This document shows, in pieces, positions 6,235 through 8,333 of a stretch of DNA of 8,333 bases. Source of the DNA: CAZXVU01 sp964644465 (GTDB lineage: Bacteria > Chlamydiota > Chlamydiia > Chlamydiales > SM23-39); assembly GCA_964644465.1 (NCBI GenBank), contig CAZXVU010000096.1:1-8333 (forward strand). The letters run 5' to 3'. The notes under the pieces were generated by a model. It saw only the letters and a program-made list of their open reading frames with translations. It was not told the DNA's origin and made no database searches. Each line of letters starts with the position of its first letter. Position 1 is the first letter of the stretch. Both the position numbers and the translations under genes were made by a program.

Positions 6235-7041
6235 ATGCCATTCTTTAACGCAAATCAGCTACATCTCAACTACAGAATTCAGGGGAGTGGCCCTCGCTTT
6301 GTATTCATCCCGGGAACGGCGAGCGATCTTCGCCGAGACTTTAATATTTTTCAAAGCCCTCTCATCAAGCATTTCGAAGTGCTGAGCTTTGATCCGCGCG
6401 GCATTGGACAATCAAGCTCGCCAGACCCTTATCCGACGATGCTGGACTATGCGAATGATGTGAAACACCTGCTAGATAGCCTGGGCTGGAAAAAATGCCA
6501 CTGCGCAGGAGAATCTTTTGGAGGAATGATCGCACAGGAATTCGCGCTGAATCATCCGGGGTATGTGGAGAAGTTAGTGCTGGTCGTCACTAGCTCAGGC
6601 GGCAAGGGAGGTTCTTCCTTTCCCTTTCATGACTATGATCTTTCAAAAATGACTCTCGAGGAGCGCGCAGATTTTTTTGTGCAATGCGGAGATGCCCGAT
6701 ATACAGATCCAAGTTGGAAAGAGACAAAACTCTATCGCCTGCAATATGAAACATACTTGCAGGTATTTCAAATAGGTCAGGAAAATCCTCAGAGGAAGCT
6801 ATTCAGCGAACGGCAAATTGCCGCACGGAAGCTCCATAACACTTTTGATAGGCTCCAATATCTCAAGATGCCGACATATATTTGCGGGGGAAGGCATGAC
6901 AAACTTGCCCCTGTGGAAAATCAATTGGCTCTGTGGGGGCAGATTCCCAGTGCGCGCCTCACATTTTTTGAAGGGAGCCACATGCTCCTCTGGCAAGATC
7001 CCTTCGCCTTTCAAAGCATTGCAGACTTTTGTCATGATTGA
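6235..7041 (+). CDS. Alpha/beta hydrolase
   Basis: 268 residues, a full-length single-domain alpha/beta hydrolase of the fold shared by esterases, lactonases, C-C hydrolases and haloperoxidase-like enzymes. The catalytic triad can be read: nucleophile S94 in GESFGG (92-97), acid D222 in GGRHDKLAP (218-226), and H249 in GSHM (247-250). The oxyanion segment is IPGTAS (25-30), and FDPRGIGQS (52-60) is the usual loop after strand 4. Residues about 125-205 are the variable cap that sets the substrate, so the substrate cannot be named. There is no signal peptide, so it is cytoplasmic. The ATG at 6235 has TAGGA only two bases upstream and GGGA 11 bases away, a weak ribosome site, but the N-terminus fits the family well. 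It is divergent from the coiled-coil/rlmF block and is followed by a long inverted repeat. Confidence 0.88.
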   Translation: MPFFNANQLHLNYRIQGSGPRFVFIPGTASDLRRDFNIFQSPLIKHFEVLSFDPRGIGQSSSPDPYPTMLDYANDVKHLLDSLGWKKCHCAGESFGGMIAQEFALNHPGYVEKLVLVVTSSGGKGGSSFPFHDYDLSKMTLEERADFFVQCGDARYTDPSWKETKLYRLQYETYLQVFQIGQENPQRKLFSERQIAARKLHNTFDRLQYLKMPTYICGGRHDKLAPVENQLALWGQIPSARLTFFEGSHMLLWQDPFAFQSIADFCHD

Positions 7042-7044
7042 AGT

Positions 7045-7093
7045 AAGACTCTAAATATAAGAAGTTTACGATATTAGTGAGTTATAGAGTCTT
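7045..7093. repeat. 9-base inverted repeat after the hydrolase gene
   Basis: AAGACTCTA (7045-7053) and TAGAGTCTT (7085-7093) are perfect complements around a 31-base loop, and an inner AATAT/ATATT pair (7054-7058 and 7071-7075) could extend the structure. It begins four bases after the hydrolase stop, so it may stabilise or end that transcript. No run of T follows, so it is not a clear intrinsic terminator. Its right arm overlaps the repeats around the Fic promoter. Confidence 0.35.
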
Positions 7094-7133
7094 GTTCTAT
7101 AAATCATTTTTCTGTATAAATGTGAGTTATAGA
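7077..7133 (+). promoter_or_regulatory. Fic promoter bracketed by two 12-base direct repeats
   Basis: TTGTTC (7092-7097) and TATAAA (7115-7120) form a -35/-10 pair with a 17-base spacer; the -10 matches five of six bases. GTGAGTTATAGA occurs twice without a mismatch, at 7077-7088 just upstream of the -35 and at 7122-7133 at the expected transcription start, 45 bases apart. TTATAGA (7082-7088) is also repeated inverted as TCTATAA (7096-7102). Such paired sites around a promoter suggest a repressor, perhaps the winged helix at the end of the Fic protein. Confidence 0.45.
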
Positions 7134-7150
7134 AGAGAGGTCTATTGCTC

Positions 7151-8254
7151 ATGTCTTGGAACTGGGAATTGCCTGAATGGCCAAAATTTAATTATGACCC
7201 CGATAAAATATCTCAACTGGAAAGAAAATTTCTTTTGGGGATAGGCAGCGCCTATGCCTATCTAAAAACCATAGAAAGCCAAGATTACAATCGCTTCATT
7301 GTTGAAATTCTAAGTTTGGAGGGAGTGGAAAGCTCCAGAATTGAGGGGGAAATCCTTGATAGAGAAAGTTTGCAATCGTCCATCAAACAACACTTTGGAA
7401 TCCAAACTAAGCTAAAGCAAGAATCCAATAAAGAATCTCGAATGGCAGAGCTTCTTTGCAGTGTGTATGAATCATTCGACCAGCCGCTGACGCATGAAAT
7501 GCTCTGGCAGTGGCATTCTATGTTATTTAAGGACTCGTCCAGCATTTCCGATTGTGGGAAATACCGAACTCATGCGGAGCCAATGCAAATTGTTTCCAAC
7601 CGGCTTGATTCTCAGAAAGTTTTCTTTGAGGCGCCTCCTTCGAAGAGAGTTTTCCATGAGATGGAAGCATTTGTTGATTGGTTTAATGCTACAAAAGTAT
7701 CTGGATCTATTCTGGGCCGAGCAGCCATCGCCCATATCTATTTTGAATGCATTCACCCTTTTGAAGACGGCAATGGAAGAATTGGCCGTGTTCTATCGGA
7801 AAAGATTCTTTCCCAAGGAGTGGGACGGCCAGTATTGATTGCTATTTCTAAGATGTTAGAAAAACGAAAGAAGGAATACTATTCGGCCCTTGAAAAATGC
7901 AACCGAACTTTGGAGGTACAACAGTGGGTAGAATTTTTTAGCTCTGTGGTCTTACAAGCACATGAAGAATCGATGACCCTGCTTTATTTTATTATCGAAA
8001 AATCAAAAATGCTTGAGCGTCTTTCTGACAAAATCAATCCACGTCAAACAAAAGTTTTGCTAAGGATGTTTGCAGAAGGCCCAAATGGCTTTAAGGGGGG
8101 GCTAAGCGCCGAGAACTATATCGCGATTACAAAGACCACTAGAGCAACAGCAACACGCGATTTAACTGATCTGGTTGAAAAAGGCGCTTTAGTCAAAAGT
8201 GGAGAGCTCCGCCACACTCGTTATAGATTAAATCTTCCAACAAGAAGCCTATAG
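7151..8254 (+). CDS. Class II Fic-family AMP-transferase with C-terminal winged helix
   Basis: 367 residues, full length. The N-terminus MSWNWELPEWPKFNYD is typical of the DUF4172-type domain found before Fic domains. SSRIEG (61-66) fits the inhibitory [S/T]xxxE[G/N] motif, here upstream of the catalytic core, which makes this class II; E65 would block ATP until displaced. The Fic core carries the intact HPFEDGNGRIGR (202-213): H202 is the catalytic base, D206 binds metal and R213 contacts phosphate. The family transfers AMP from ATP to Ser, Thr or Tyr of target proteins. Residues about 295-360 look like a winged helix (RQTKVLLRMF, then TRATATRDLTDLVEKGAL), as in Fic proteins that bind DNA. 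ATG 7151 is chosen because GAGAGG lies ten bases upstream and the N-terminus fits the family; TTG 7145 is possible. It is tail to tail with the next gene, five bases apart. The target protein is unknown. Confidence 0.9.
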   Translation: MSWNWELPEWPKFNYDPDKISQLERKFLLGIGSAYAYLKTIESQDYNRFIVEILSLEGVESSRIEGEILDRESLQSSIKQHFGIQTKLKQESNKESRMAELLCSVYESFDQPLTHEMLWQWHSMLFKDSSSISDCGKYRTHAEPMQIVSNRLDSQKVFFEAPPSKRVFHEMEAFVDWFNATKVSGSILGRAAIAHIYFECIHPFEDGNGRIGRVLSEKILSQGVGRPVLIAISKMLEKRKKEYYSALEKCNRTLEVQQWVEFFSSVVLQAHEESMTLLYFIIEKSKMLERLSDKINPRQTKVLLRMFAEGPNGFKGGLSAENYIAITKTTRATATRDLTDLVEKGALVKSGELRHTRYRLNLPTRSL

Positions 8255-8259
8255 TTCAT

Positions 8260-8333
8260 TTAAACCAGTGGATATCCTCCGTCGACGTGAATCACCGTTC
8301 CTGTCGCATAATTGCACTCAATCAGGAAACGAA
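8260..8333 (-). CDS. Short-chain dehydrogenase/reductase, C-terminal end only
   Basis: The last 23 codons and the stop (TAA at 8262-8260) of a minus-strand gene that continues past the window edge. The tail reads FLIECNYATGTVIHVDGGY before a final PLV. The pattern N/S-Y-x-T-G-x-x-I-x-V-D-G-G is the usual C-terminal strand and loop of classical short-chain dehydrogenases, which use NAD(P)H. The substrate and N-terminal cofactor motif lie outside the window. It converges on the Fic gene with a five-base gap. Confidence 0.8.
   Translation of the reverse strand, partial: RFLIECNYATGTVIHVDGGYPLV

Noticed and set aside
7494..7838. A 114-codon ORF inside the Fic gene in another frame
   Set aside because: The Fic frame is intact and conserved across this stretch, so this is a shadow.

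Overview
The window looks like chromosomal DNA of a low-GC, obligately intracellular Gram-negative bacterium, most probably a Simkania- or Rhabdochlamydia-like member of the Chlamydiota. The main evidence is the gene at 1811-3034, a MOMP-like / Lpg1974-family outer-membrane beta-barrel. It has a signal peptide, a short heptad segment (LESRLCALE) and a terminal Phe. Proteins of this kind are expanded in environmental chlamydiae and also occur in Legionella, so the placement is inferred and Legionella-like bacteria remain an alternative.

Layout. 47-583 (+) encodes a small HNH nuclease with an unusual C-terminal membrane anchor. It converges on 677-1630 (-), an unrecognised exported protein containing a duplicated Cys/TGTT module. 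The porin gene (1811-3034, +) is divergent from the latter and has a good -35/-10 pair (1741-1769). Behind it lies a 152-base gap holding a degenerate tRNA-like sequence (about 3101-3170). Next is 3187-4062 (+), an exported protein with histidine phosphatase motifs.

A minus-strand block follows, read from right to left: a small coiled-coil ORF (6061-5858), rlmF (23S rRNA m6A1618 methyltransferase, 5868-5014), a MarR-type regulator (4994-4569) and a four-helix membrane protein of the DUF6632 type (4478-4101). The first three overlap or nearly abut and look like an operon. The membrane-protein gene has its own candidate promoter, which overlaps a perfect 8-bp inverted repeat with half-sites 22 bp apart; this is a plausible operator for the adjacent MarR protein.

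The right end holds an alpha/beta hydrolase (6235-7041, +) and a class II Fic AMP-transferase with a DUF4172-like N-terminus and a C-terminal winged helix (7151-8254, +). Last is the C-terminal tail of a short-chain dehydrogenase on the minus strand (8260-8333, cut by the window edge). The Fic promoter is bracketed by two exact 12-bp direct repeats, which suggests repressor control, possibly by Fic's own winged helix.

I see no CRISPR array, insertion sequence or rRNA. No gene-free stretch exceeds 300 bases. The items most worth a second look are the membrane-anchored HNH protein, the duplicated-module exported protein, the tRNA-like sequence, the MarR protein with a shortened wing beside a candidate operator, and the direct repeats around the Fic promoter.
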